The notes beneath the pieces were generated by a model. The model was given only the letters and a program-made list of their open reading frames with translations, had not been told where the DNA came from and did not search any database. From contig NZ_BNEB01000003.1 in the NCBI RefSeq assembly GCF_016860545.1, forward strand, positions 2,170,001-2,234,000: 64,000 bases of DNA. The letters are read 5' to 3'. Numbering within the stretch: position 1 is the first letter of the stretch; the number at the start of each line of letters is the position of its first letter. The position numbers were made by a program, and so were the translations under genes. Shown here piece by piece: positions 43,554 to 51,771 of the stretch. Origin of the DNA: Streptomyces asoensis. Its GTDB lineage: Bacteria > Actinomycetota > Actinomycetes > Streptomycetales > Streptomycetaceae.

Positions 43554-43919
43554 TCACTCCGTGCCGGGGGCCGGTCTCCAGCCGGCGGTCACCGTGAGGT
43601 GCGCCTGACCGCTCCCGCCCACGATCCCGAGCTTCAGGTCCTGCCCGATCTGCACGCCGAAGGTGACGCTCAGCTCGGCCGGCGGGTCCGGCACGGCCGA
43701 GACGACGTCGTGCACCTCTTGCAGCAGCGGCCCGAGCGGTCTGAGCGCGTTGCGCAGCGCCCCCGCCGCGAAGCTGGCCACGGCGGCGCCGCCGGTGGCC
43801 ACGGGGACTGCTCTGCCCATGCCCTCGGGGAGGTCGGCACTGCCGTCCGGAACGGGGGCGGCGGGCGTCAGGACGAACCTGACGGGCGTGCCGTCGTCCA
43901 ACTCGGTCACCGCGCTCAT
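43554..43919 (-). CDS. CU044_2847 family / trypsin-co-occurring domain (Trypco1) protein
   Basis: 121 residues. It starts MSAVTELDDGTPVRFVLTPAA, followed by a hydrophobic glycine/alanine segment, VHDVVSAVPDPPAELSVTFGVQIGQDLKLGIVGGSGQAHLTVTAGW. The C-terminal pattern VTFGVQI...HLTVTAGW is the hallmark of the family that accompanies trypsin-VMAP genes. The ATG overlaps the DUF397 stop (ATGA) and the stop is 3 bp before the protease ATG, so all are translationally coupled. It is probably a small sensor or protease-binding adaptor. Confidence 0.82.
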   Translation of the reverse strand: MSAVTELDDGTPVRFVLTPAAPVPDGSADLPEGMGRAVPVATGGAAVASFAAGALRNALRPLGPLLQEVHDVVSAVPDPPAELSVTFGVQIGQDLKLGIVGGSGQAHLTVTAGWRPAPGTE

Positions 43920-44125
43920 CGGTTCGGCCACGCCGCCATTGTGATCGACGAGACGAACACGGACCAGACCGCCTCGTCGAACACCAGCGCCCCCCGTTCG
44001 GGCGCCTTGCTGTCCCGCACGGGGACGAAGGGGGTGCCTTCGGCGACCTCCAGGCACGCGCCGCCATCCGGGTTGCTGTAGCTGGACTTGCGCCACGTGA
44101 CGTTGCTCAGATCGATGGCTCGCAC
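43916..44125 (-). CDS. DUF397 domain protein
   Basis: 69 residues: TWRKSSYSNPDGGACLEVAE, then VPVRDSKAPERGALVFDEAVWSVFVSSI, the complete DUF397 pattern. In Streptomyces such proteins are paired with an upstream XRE/DUF5753 regulator and are thought to act as toxin-like or modulator partners in developmental switches (BldB/WhiJ-like loci). It overlaps the XRE gene by 19 bp. Confidence 0.92.
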   Translation of the reverse strand: MRAIDLSNVTWRKSSYSNPDGGACLEVAEGTPFVPVRDSKAPERGALVFDEAVWSVFVSSITMAAWPNR

Positions 44126-44949
44126 GGCACTTCCTCCAACATCCGCATCATGAACTTCCGTGAATCGGCCGGGGAAAACGCCAGGTCACGCATCGCATCG
44201 TAGCGCCGCAGCAGTCTCTCAACTGCCCCTGTTTCCTCGATGAGTTCACCCCGGTGGGCGTTCTCGGCGTACGCGACCGTGCTGCCGTCCAGCAGCCGCA
44301 GGAACATCATGTCGGTGCTGACCAGCCCGTACAGGCCGGCGCTGTGGGGCAGTACCTGGAGCGTGATGGCCGAGCGCTCGGATGCCGCCAGCAGGTACTC
44401 CAGTTGTTGCCGCCACTCCCGCGGGTCCCGCAGGGAGGTCCGCAGCACCGCCTCGGAGAGGATGGCCCGGAACGGTGGTGCGTCCTCTCCTTCCAGCAAC
44501 TTCCGCCGTCCGGTGCGGGCTTCGACCTGCTGGTTCAGTTCCGTCCCCACGAGCCCACCCAAGGTGAGCACCTCACGGGCGTAACCCGGGGTCTGCAACA
44601 GGCCATGGACGGTGCTCACGGCGTAATGCCACAAGCTCACCGCCTCCGCCTCCAGCACCATGTACCGCCGGTACTGCTCGCGGAACTGGCTCGGGTCCGC
44701 CAGGGCCAGTTCCCACAGGGTCAGCAGCAGGCCCGGCGTGCCGTAGTGCTGGTCGAGCGCCTCGACGATCTCGGGGCTGCCCAGTGACTCGCCGCTCTCC
44801 ATCTTGCCGAAGGTGGACGGGTCCCAGCCGAGCCGCTCGCCGAGCCGGCGCAGGCTCTCCCCGCGTGCGCCGCGCAGCAGCCGCAGCTCCTCGGCGAACC
44901 GGCGGCGCGGTTCCTGGCTCCGCCCGGTGACCGCTCGTCGCGACGGCAT
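44107..44949 (-). CDS. XRE-family regulator with DUF5753 (Scr1/WhiJ-like)
   Basis: 280 residues; GGGGAGGAG seven bases before ATG 44949. N-terminal HTH (RRFAEELRLLRGARGESLRRLGERLGWDPSTFGKMESG), then the DUF5753 domain (VSLWHYAVSTVHGLLQTPGYAREVL, LPHSAGLYGLVSTDMMFLRLLDGSTVAYAENAHRGELIEE). It is the first gene of the operon leading through DUF397 and Trypco1 to the VMAP genes, so it is the likely transcriptional switch of the whole system. The immunity or antitoxin role is inference. Confidence 0.92.
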   Translation of the reverse strand: MPSRRAVTGRSQEPRRRFAEELRLLRGARGESLRRLGERLGWDPSTFGKMESGESLGSPEIVEALDQHYGTPGLLLTLWELALADPSQFREQYRRYMVLEAEAVSLWHYAVSTVHGLLQTPGYAREVLTLGGLVGTELNQQVEARTGRRKLLEGEDAPPFRAILSEAVLRTSLRDPREWRQQLEYLLAASERSAITLQVLPHSAGLYGLVSTDMMFLRLLDGSTVAYAENAHRGELIEETGAVERLLRRYDAMRDLAFSPADSRKFMMRMLEEVPCEPSI

Positions 44950-45025
44950 GACGTACTCCTCCCCGTGACGCCCTGGACACGCAGCGTAGTCCAGGCTCCT
45001 CGTCCGGGTCAGGCGTTCGGCCGGG

Positions 45026-46426
45026 TCAGGCCGCCGGCTCCCGCACGGGGGGCCGCGCGTCCGTCGTCGTGGGGGCGGGCCGGGACGCTTCGCGCAGGCC
45101 GGTCACGACGAGGGCGGTCGCGGCGAGGACGAGCACGGCGACGGTGCGCAGGGCCGGGCCCATGCCGGCCGTGAAGCCGGTGTGTCCGGCGAGGACCGTG
45201 CCGGTCACCGCGACGCCCAGGGCCGCGCCGATCTCGCGGGCCGAGGTGCCGAGACCGGAGCCGAGGCCCGCCTGATGGTGGGGCAGCGAGGTGACGGCAC
45301 CCAGGGTGAGAGCGGGCATCGACAGGCCCGTGCCCGCCGAGATGACCAGCAGCCAGCAGGCGTAGACCGCGTAGGGCGTACCGGCGTCCACGGTGGACGC
45401 GCCGAGCAGACCCAGGCCGACGAGGGCGAGGCCGCCGCCGATGACCGGGCGCGGGTGCGCCGACCAGCGGGCGGCCAGTTTCGGGACGACGGCCATGCCG
45501 GTGATCAGCGGGACGATCGCGAGGCCGGTGACGGCGGGCTCGTAGCCCTTCACCTCTTGCAGGTACTGCGAGTTCACGAAGAACAGGGCGAACAGGCCGA
45601 AGAACCCGGTGGTCAGGCCGAGGCTGGTCGCGCGCAGCCGGGGGGAGCGGAACACGCGGGGGTCGAAGAGGGGGGCGGGGGAGCGCAGGGCCAGGGCGGT
45701 GAAGAGGGCGATCAGGAGGGCGCCCGCGCCGAACGCGCCCAGGATGCGCGGGGATCCCCAGCCGTGGCCGGGCCCCTCGATGATGCCGAAGAGGACCGCG
45801 ACCAGCCCGGAGGTCAGGAGCAGGGTGCCCAGCGGGTCGGGGTTGCCGTGCGGGGAGCGGTCGGTGCGCGGGGTGGTCAGTGCCACGGCGAGTGCCAGCA
45901 GGGCCGCCAGCGGGACCATCGCGCCGAACAGCGCCCGCCAGGTGAGGAACTGGCCGACCAGGCCGCCGCCCAGGTTGCCCGCGAGGCCGCCGAGGCCCAG
46001 GGCGAGCGTCCAGGACGCCATGGCCTGGGCCCTGTGCCGCGGCCCCGCGAGGTGGACGAGGATCGACATGGTCGCCGGGGTGATCAGGGCCGCGCCCGCC
46101 CCCGAGACGCCCCGGCCCGCGATCAGCACGGCCGGGTCGGGTGCGAAGGCGCTGGTGGCGGCGCCCGCGGCGAACAGGGCGAGGCCGGTGAGCAGGGCGC
46201 CCTTGCGGCCGTACCGGTCGCCGAGCGCGCCCGCCGGGACCAGCAGACCGGCGAAGGCGATGACGTAGGCGTCGACGGTCCACAGGATCTCGGTGGGGGA
46301 GGGGTGCAGGGACGACGAGGCCAGTTGCGGGATGAGGAGGTTGATGGCGGCGACCATGCTCTGCGCGACCAGCACGCAGGCGCACAGCGCGAGGAGGGTG
46401 GACCGTTTCAGGGCGTGCGAGGGCAC
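45026..46426 (-). CDS. MFS drug exporter, DHA2 type (14 spans)
   Basis: 466 residues from GTG 46426, where GGAGGA is five bases upstream; a GTG at 46468 is less likely. About 14 spans. Motif A is seen as GALGDRYGRKGALLTGLALF and motif C-like glycine runs as GRGVSGAGAALITPATMSILV. It belongs to the EmrB/QacA subfamily of proton-driven efflux pumps. A LysR regulator is divergent across 98 bp containing a palindromic site, so the exporter is probably induced by its substrate. The substrate is unknown. Confidence 0.9.
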   Translation of the reverse strand: MPSHALKRSTLLALCACVLVAQSMVAAINLLIPQLASSSLHPSPTEILWTVDAYVIAFAGLLVPAGALGDRYGRKGALLTGLALFAAGAATSAFAPDPAVLIAGRGVSGAGAALITPATMSILVHLAGPRHRAQAMASWTLALGLGGLAGNLGGGLVGQFLTWRALFGAMVPLAALLALAVALTTPRTDRSPHGNPDPLGTLLLTSGLVAVLFGIIEGPGHGWGSPRILGAFGAGALLIALFTALALRSPAPLFDPRVFRSPRLRATSLGLTTGFFGLFALFFVNSQYLQEVKGYEPAVTGLAIVPLITGMAVVPKLAARWSAHPRPVIGGGLALVGLGLLGASTVDAGTPYAVYACWLLVISAGTGLSMPALTLGAVTSLPHHQAGLGSGLGTSAREIGAALGVAVTGTVLAGHTGFTAGMGPALRTVAVLVLAATALVVTGLREASRPAPTTTDARPPVREPAA

Positions 46427-46466
46427 GGCTCCTCCAGGGGAGCTCGTCGGGGTGGGATGCCCTTTC

Positions 46467-46511
46467 ACCGTAGGCTCGGTCCCGACCTGCTTTCCAGTGC
46501 AACCTTTGCAA
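46467..46511. promoter_or_regulatory. shared LysR-type control region
   Basis: Minus strand -10 TACGGT lies at 46472-46467. TGCAA (46498-46502) and TTGCA (46506-46510) make a 13-bp interrupted palindrome just upstream of it and 15 bp before the lysR GTG, the expected place for the regulator. Confidence 0.5.
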
Positions 46512-46524
46512 GGGGTGAGTGCGT

Positions 46525-47475
46525 GTGACGCAATCCGCGGGCGGACCGCCGGGGGTGGACCTGAACCTTCTGGTGGCGCTGGACGTGCTGCTGGAGGAGC
46601 AGAGCGTGCAGGGGGCCGCGAGGCGCCTGCACCTGTCGGAACCGGCGATGAGCCGCACCCTCGGCAGGATCCGCAAGGCGCTCGGGGATCCGGTCCTGGT
46701 GCGGGCCGGGCGGCGGATGGTGCCGACGCCGCGCGCCCTCGCCGTGCGGGCCGAGGTGGGCGCGGTCGTGGAGCGGGCGCGGACCCTGTTCGCGCCGGCC
46801 GGGGCCACCGACCTCAGGACGGTGACCCGCACCTTCACCATCCTCGGGCACGACGCCATCGCGGCCGCCCACGGCCCGTACCTCTACGCGCGCGCCGCCG
46901 CCGAGGCCCCCGGTGTCCGCCTGCGCTTCCTGAGCGAGAGCCACATCGACGCGCCGTTCCTGCGCGAGGGCACCGCGGACCTGGAGGTGGGGGTCATCGA
47001 CTCGACCGCCCCCGAGGTGCACCGCGAACCGCTGCACGAGGACCGCATGGTGGGGGTGGCCCGCGCCGGACACCCTTTGCTGGAGGGCGAGTTGACGCCC
47101 GAGCGGTACGCCCGCGAGGCCGACCACATCATGGTGTCGAGGCGCGGCCGGCTGCACGGGCCGGTCGACGCCGCGCTCGCCGAACTCGGTCTGCGGCGGC
47201 GGGTGGTGGGGGCCGTGGGCTCGCTGCCCGCCTCCCTCTTCGTCATCCGTGACACCGACCTCGTGGGCCTCAACACCGCCTGGGGCCGGCCGCTGGCCGA
47301 GAGCCTCGGCCTGGTCCCCTTCGAGGTGCCGCTGCCGCTGCCCCCGCTGAGTCTCGGCATGGCCTGGCACCCGCGCCACGACGCCGACCCGGCGCACGCC
47401 TGGCTGCGGGGCGCCGTGCGGGACATGGCCGCGCGGTGGACGGCCGACGGGCCGGGGTCAGCGGCCGGGCGGTGA
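46525..47475 (+). CDS. LysR-family transcriptional regulator
   Basis: 316 residues. GTG 46525 is preferred to 46519 because AGGGG lies nine bases before it. HTH at residues 11-70 (DLNLLVALDVLLEEQSVQGAARRLHLSEPAMSRTLGRIRKALGDPVLVRAGRRMVPTPRA), with a PBP2-like effector domain after it. It resembles NodD/PcpR-type LysRs. It is divergent from the MFS gene, which it probably controls. The 3' end overlaps the convergent MarR-GNAT gene by 18 bp. Confidence 0.92.
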   Translation: MTQSAGGPPGVDLNLLVALDVLLEEQSVQGAARRLHLSEPAMSRTLGRIRKALGDPVLVRAGRRMVPTPRALAVRAEVGAVVERARTLFAPAGATDLRTVTRTFTILGHDAIAAAHGPYLYARAAAEAPGVRLRFLSESHIDAPFLREGTADLEVGVIDSTAPEVHREPLHEDRMVGVARAGHPLLEGELTPERYAREADHIMVSRRGRLHGPVDAALAELGLRRRVVGAVGSLPASLFVIRDTDLVGLNTAWGRPLAESLGLVPFEVPLPLPPLSLGMAWHPRHDADPAHAWLRGAVRDMAARWTADGPGSAAGR

Positions 47476-48387
47476 CAGCCGCTTCTCGAACCAGTGGTCG
47501 GCGTAGGTGTGGTCCCCGTAGGCGGGGATCTCCCGGTAACCGCAGACCCGGTACATCGCCCGCGCCTCGGTCAGCTCGGCGTTCGTGTCCAGGCGCAGCA
47601 CGTTCAGGCCGCGCGCCGCCGCCGCCCGCTCCAGATGGCCGAGGAGCCGCCGCGCGAGACCGAGGCGGCGGGCGTCCGGGTGCACCCAGACGTGCTTGAG
47701 CTCGCCGACGCCGGGTTCCAGAGTGCGCAGCCCTCCGCAGCCCACGGCGCGCCCCTCCTCGTACGCCACGAAGAACGCGCCCCGCGCGCCGGAGACCTCC
47801 GCCGGGCCGACCAGGTCGGACGCGGTGAAGCCGCCGAAGCGGGCGGTGAGCTCGGCGGCGTACGCGGCGAGGCAGGCGCGGGCGTCGGGCGCGGCGCCCT
47901 CGACGTGCTCGACGGTGATGCCCGCGAGCCGCAGCAGACGGCGGGCGGTGGCCATCGCGGCGGTCAGCTCCGCGCGCTGCGCCTCGTCGAGACCGGTCAG
48001 CAGGTCCGCCGTGAGCACGTCGGCGCGGCGGTTCTGCTCCTGGAGTTCGACGCGTCCGGCCGGGGTCGGCTCGACCATGCGCAGCCGGTTGTCGTCGGGG
48101 TGCACGCTGACGCGGACCATGCCCTGCGCCTCCAGGGACTTCGCCATCCGGCTCAGATACCCGGCGTCCAGGCCCAGCCGGCCGCGCAGTGCGCGCAGGG
48201 AGGCGCCGTCGCCGATCTCGAACAGCAGCCGGGCCTCGCCCAGCGGGCGGTCCTGGCCGAGGAAGTGGTCGTCCAGGGCGCCGATGCGGCGCGTGAAGTA
48301 GCGGTTGAAGCGGCGGAAGTCCGCCACCTGCTCGGCCGCCACCCGCTCCGCGGGACGCGCGGACCGGGGCGACTGCGTGGGCTCCAT
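47458..48387 (-). CDS. bifunctional MarR-type HTH / GNAT acetyltransferase
   Basis: 309 residues. Residues 15-145 form a winged HTH of MarR type (FRRFNRYFTRRIGALDDHFLGQDRPLGEARLLFEIG, LRGRLGLDAGYLSRMAKSLEAQGMVRV). Residues 155-305 form a GNAT domain with the acetyl-CoA loop VWVHPDARRLGLARRLLGHLE and YRVCGYREIPAYGDHTYADHWFEK. Such fusions may sense a small molecule and acetylate it. A -10 box (TAGGGT, 48402-48397) lies about 6 nt before GTG 48390 and 9 nt before ATG 48387, so the mRNA is probably leaderless. Confidence 0.9.
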   Translation of the reverse strand: MEPTQSPRSARPAERVAAEQVADFRRFNRYFTRRIGALDDHFLGQDRPLGEARLLFEIGDGASLRALRGRLGLDAGYLSRMAKSLEAQGMVRVSVHPDDNRLRMVEPTPAGRVELQEQNRRADVLTADLLTGLDEAQRAELTAAMATARRLLRLAGITVEHVEGAAPDARACLAAYAAELTARFGGFTASDLVGPAEVSGARGAFFVAYEEGRAVGCGGLRTLEPGVGELKHVWVHPDARRLGLARRLLGHLERAAAARGLNVLRLDTNAELTEARAMYRVCGYREIPAYGDHTYADHWFEKRLSPPGR

Positions 48388-48391
48388 CACT

Positions 48392-48409
48392 CTTTGACCC
48401 TAGTCAAAG
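48392..48409. promoter_or_regulatory. MarR-type operator over the MarR-GNAT -10 box
   Basis: CTTTGAC (48392-48398), CCTA, GTCAAAG (48403-48409): seven perfect pairs. It contains the -10 TAGGGT on the minus strand, pointing to autorepression. Confidence 0.7.
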
Positions 48410-48608
48410 GTTCTCGTGGCGTCCATCCTCTTCACTCATGACCTGACGTACGTTTTGTAGCATTGTGTCCAGAACTTCAGTGATGCGGCGCACTTTCGGC
48501 CATGGATTGCGCATGCAATGCGAGGGTGGGGGCATGTGGACGCCGTCGCCGAGACCGATCCACGGGTGACACAGGGGGATTGACCAGGAACGGAAGGCAA
48601 CACCGATC

Positions 48609-50138
48609 ATGGCCGACAGGACGGAACACCCGACAGGGCGAGATCACCGGACGATCCATGTGGGCGGAGAGTGGCTGGAAGCCTGCTCCGGAGCCACCCG
48701 CGAGATCCTCGACCCCGCGGACGGCAGGCCCTTCGCGGTGGTCGCGGAAGGCGACGAGAAGGACACCGACCTGGCGGTCGCCGCCGCCCGGACCGCCTTC
48801 GACGAGGGCGACTGGCCGCGCACCCCCGCCGTGGAACGCGCCGCCGTGCTGCACCGCGTCGCCGATCTCCTCGTACGCGACCGCGAACGGCTCGGTCTGC
48901 TGGAGAGCCGGGACGCGGGCAAGACGCTCGAGGAGGGCCGGGTCGACATCGACTGCGTCGCCGACGCCTTCCGGTACTTCGCCGGACTCGTCGCCTCCGA
49001 GGCCCCGGGCCGGGTGGTCGACGCGGGGTCGTCCGACGTCCACAGCGTCGTCGTCCATGAGCCCGTCGGCGTGTGCGCGCTGATCACCCCCTGGAACTAC
49101 CCGCTGCTCCAGGCGAGTTGGAAGATCGCCCCGGCCCTCGCCGCAGGTAACACCTTCGTCGTCAAGCCCAGCGAGATCACCCCGCTGACGACGGTCGCGC
49201 TGATCGACCTGCTGCTCGAGGCGGGGCTCCCCGCCGGGGTCGCGGGCGTCGTCACCGGACCGGGCGCCACGGTGGGCGCACGGCTCGCCGAGCACCCCGA
49301 CGTCGACCTCGTCTCCTTCACCGGTGGCCTGGTCAGCGGCACCAAGGTCGCACAGGCGGCCGCCCCGACCGTCAAGAAGGTCGCCCTCGAACTCGGCGGC
49401 AAGAACCCCAACGTGGTCTTCGCCGACGCCTGCGCCACCGACGAGGCCTTCGATACCGCCGTCGACCAGGCCCTCAACGCGGCCTTCATCCACAGCGGCC
49501 AGGTCTGCTCGGCGGGCTCCCGGCTCATCGTCGAGGAGTCCGTCCGCGACCGCTTCGTCGCCGAACTCGCCCGCCGGGCCGAGAAGATCAGGCTCGGACG
49601 CGGCACGGAGGAAGGCGTCGAGTGCGGGCCGCTCGTCTCCGAGCAGCAGCGCGCCAAGACCGAGGAGTACGTGGCGTCCGCCCTCGCCGAGGGCGCGGTG
49701 CTGCGCAGCGGGGGCCGCCGTCCCGAACCCGCCCCGCAGCGACCGGAGTCCGGCTACTTCTACGAGCCCACCGTCCTGGACCGCTGCCACCGCGAGATGA
49801 GGGTCGTGCGGGAGGAGGTCTTCGGACCGGTCCTCACCGTCGAGACCTTCCGCACCGAGGACGAGGCCGTGGCTCTCGCCAACGACACCGAGTACGGCCT
49901 CGCGGGCGCCGTCTGGACCGCCGACGCGGGCCGCGCCCGCCGGGTCGCGGGCCGGCTGCGGCACGGCACCGTCTGGATCAACGACTTCCACCCCTACCTG
50001 CCGCAGGCCGAGTGGGGCGGGTTCGGCAAGAGCGGTGTGGGCCGCGAACTCGGCCCCGCCGGACTCGCCGAGTACCGCGAGTCCAAGCACGTCTACCAGA
50101 ACCTCGCGCCACGCCCCGTCCGCTGGTTCGCGGGCTGA
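48609..50138 (+). CDS. betB: betaine-aldehyde dehydrogenase
   Basis: 509 residues. Aldehyde dehydrogenase fold: ITPWNYPLLQASWKIAPALAAGNTFVVKPSE (NAD binding), catalytic Glu in ALELGGKNPNVVF and nucleophile Cys in FIHSGQVCSAGSRL. It belongs to the BetB/GbsA group and makes glycine betaine from betaine aldehyde. First gene of a five-gene choline/betaine operon. Upstream, ATTGCGCATGCAAT (48506-48519; ATTGC/GCAAT arms) is a possible operator. GGAAGG lies 11 bases before the ATG. Confidence 0.92.
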   Translation: MADRTEHPTGRDHRTIHVGGEWLEACSGATREILDPADGRPFAVVAEGDEKDTDLAVAAARTAFDEGDWPRTPAVERAAVLHRVADLLVRDRERLGLLESRDAGKTLEEGRVDIDCVADAFRYFAGLVASEAPGRVVDAGSSDVHSVVVHEPVGVCALITPWNYPLLQASWKIAPALAAGNTFVVKPSEITPLTTVALIDLLLEAGLPAGVAGVVTGPGATVGARLAEHPDVDLVSFTGGLVSGTKVAQAAAPTVKKVALELGGKNPNVVFADACATDEAFDTAVDQALNAAFIHSGQVCSAGSRLIVEESVRDRFVAELARRAEKIRLGRGTEEGVECGPLVSEQQRAKTEEYVASALAEGAVLRSGGRRPEPAPQRPESGYFYEPTVLDRCHREMRVVREEVFGPVLTVETFRTEDEAVALANDTEYGLAGAVWTADAGRARRVAGRLRHGTVWINDFHPYLPQAEWGGFGKSGVGRELGPAGLAEYRESKHVYQNLAPRPVRWFAG

Positions 50139-50238
50139 CCCCGGCCGGCTCCCGGCCGTCCGCCCGACCTCCTGGGCAGGCCCGTTCCCCGGGGCCCGCC
50201 GGCTGTCCAAGACTTCGTACGCCCCTGGAGTACCCCCC

Positions 50239-51771
50239 ATGCCAGAGAGCACACACGTCTACGACTACGTCGTCATCGGAGGCGGAACCGCCGGTTCCGT
50301 CATCGCCTCCCGCCTCACCGAGAACCCCGACACCACCGTCGCCGTCATCGAGGGCGGCCCCAGCGACGTCGGCCGCGACGACGTCCTCACCCTGCGCCGC
50401 TGGATGGGCCTGCTCGGCGGCGAACTCGACTACGACTACCCGACCACCGAGCAGCCGCGCGGCAACTCCCACATCCGGCACAGCCGGGCGCGCGTCCTCG
50501 GCGGATGCTCCTCCCACAACACGCTCATCGCCTTCAAGCCGCTGCCCTCCGACTTCGACGAGTGGGAGGCGGCCGGAGCCCGGGGCTGGGGCGCTGTCCC
50601 GATGGAGGCCTACTACGCGCGGCTGCTGAACAACATCGTCCCGGTGGACGAGAAGGACCGCAACGCCATCGCCCGCGACTTCGTCGACGCGGCGCAGAAG
50701 GCGACCGGAGTGCCCCACGTCGACGGCTTCAACCAGAAGCCCTTCGACGACGGCGTCGGCTTCTTCGACCTCGCCTACCACCCGGAGACCAACAAGCGGT
50801 CGAGCGCCTCGGTGGCCTATCTGCACCCGGTGATGGACGAGCGCCCCAACCTGACGATCCTGCTGGAGACCTGGGCGTACCGGCTGGAGCTGGACGGCAC
50901 CCGCGCGCAGGGGGTGCACGTGCGCACGAAGGACGGCGAGGAGATCCTCGTCCGGGCCCGCCACGAGGTCGTGCTGTGCGCGGGCGCCGTCGACTCGCCC
51001 CGCCTCCTGCTGCACTCCGGCATCGGCCCGAAGGCCGACCTGGACGCGCTCGGCATACCCGTCGCGCACGACCTGCCGGGCGTCGGCGAGAACCTCCTCG
51101 ACCACCCCGAGTCGGTGATCGTCTGGGAGACCCACGGGCCGCTCCCGGAGAACTCCGCGATGGACTCCGACGCCGGCCTCTTCGTGCGCCGCGACCCCGG
51201 CCACCGGGGACCGGACCTGATGTTCCACTTCTACCAGGTCCCCTTCACGGACAACCCGGAACGCCTGGGCTACGAACGCCCGCCGTACGGCGTCTCCATG
51301 ACCCCGAACATCCCCAAGCCCAGGTCGCGGGGCCGGCTCTACCTCCAGAGCGCAGACCCGTCCGTGAAGCCCGCCCTCGACTTCCGCTACTTCACCGACG
51401 AGGGCGATCACGACGCCCGCACCCTCGTCGACGGGATCAGGATCGCCCGCGAGATCGCGAAGACCGAGCCGCTCGCCGGCTGGCTCAAGCGCGAGGTGGC
51501 CCCCGGCCCGGACATCACGGGCGACGAGGAACTCAGTGAGTACGCGCGCCGGGTCGCGCACACCGTGTACCACCCGGCGGGCACCTGCCGCATGGGCGCC
51601 GCCGACGACGAACTCGCGGTGGTCGACCCCCAGTTGAAGGTGCGGGGCCTGGACGGCCTGCGCATCGCCGACGCATCCGTCTTCCCGACGATGACCGCCG
51701 TGAACCCGATGATCGGGGTGCTGATGGTCGGGGAGAAAGCCGTGGACCTGATCGGAGGTGGTGCGCGATGA
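50239..51771 (+). CDS. GMC-family flavoprotein, choline oxidase-like
   Basis: 510 residues; CTGGAG eight bases before ATG 50239. FAD-binding YVVIGGGTAGSVIASRL; HSRARVLGGCSSHNTLIAFKPLP, where the His of SSHN aligns with the covalently flavinylated His99 of Arthrobacter choline oxidase CodA; and the catalytic His and Asn in VYHPAGTCRMG and TAVNPMIGVLM. That flavin-linkage motif favours an oxygen-using choline oxidase over a membrane-linked choline dehydrogenase (BetA). It converts choline to betaine aldehyde, the substrate of the preceding gene. The stop overlaps the next ATG. Confidence 0.85.
   Translation: MPESTHVYDYVVIGGGTAGSVIASRLTENPDTTVAVIEGGPSDVGRDDVLTLRRWMGLLGGELDYDYPTTEQPRGNSHIRHSRARVLGGCSSHNTLIAFKPLPSDFDEWEAAGARGWGAVPMEAYYARLLNNIVPVDEKDRNAIARDFVDAAQKATGVPHVDGFNQKPFDDGVGFFDLAYHPETNKRSSASVAYLHPVMDERPNLTILLETWAYRLELDGTRAQGVHVRTKDGEEILVRARHEVVLCAGAVDSPRLLLHSGIGPKADLDALGIPVAHDLPGVGENLLDHPESVIVWETHGPLPENSAMDSDAGLFVRRDPGHRGPDLMFHFYQVPFTDNPERLGYERPPYGVSMTPNIPKPRSRGRLYLQSADPSVKPALDFRYFTDEGDHDARTLVDGIRIAREIAKTEPLAGWLKREVAPGPDITGDEELSEYARRVAHTVYHPAGTCRMGAADDELAVVDPQLKVRGLDGLRIADASVFPTMTAVNPMIGVLMVGEKAVDLIGGGAR

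Noticed and set aside
41368..44067. Apparent 899-residue minus ORF across the protease gene
   Set aside because: Shadow frame; the overlapping 775-residue frame carries the intact trypsin triad.
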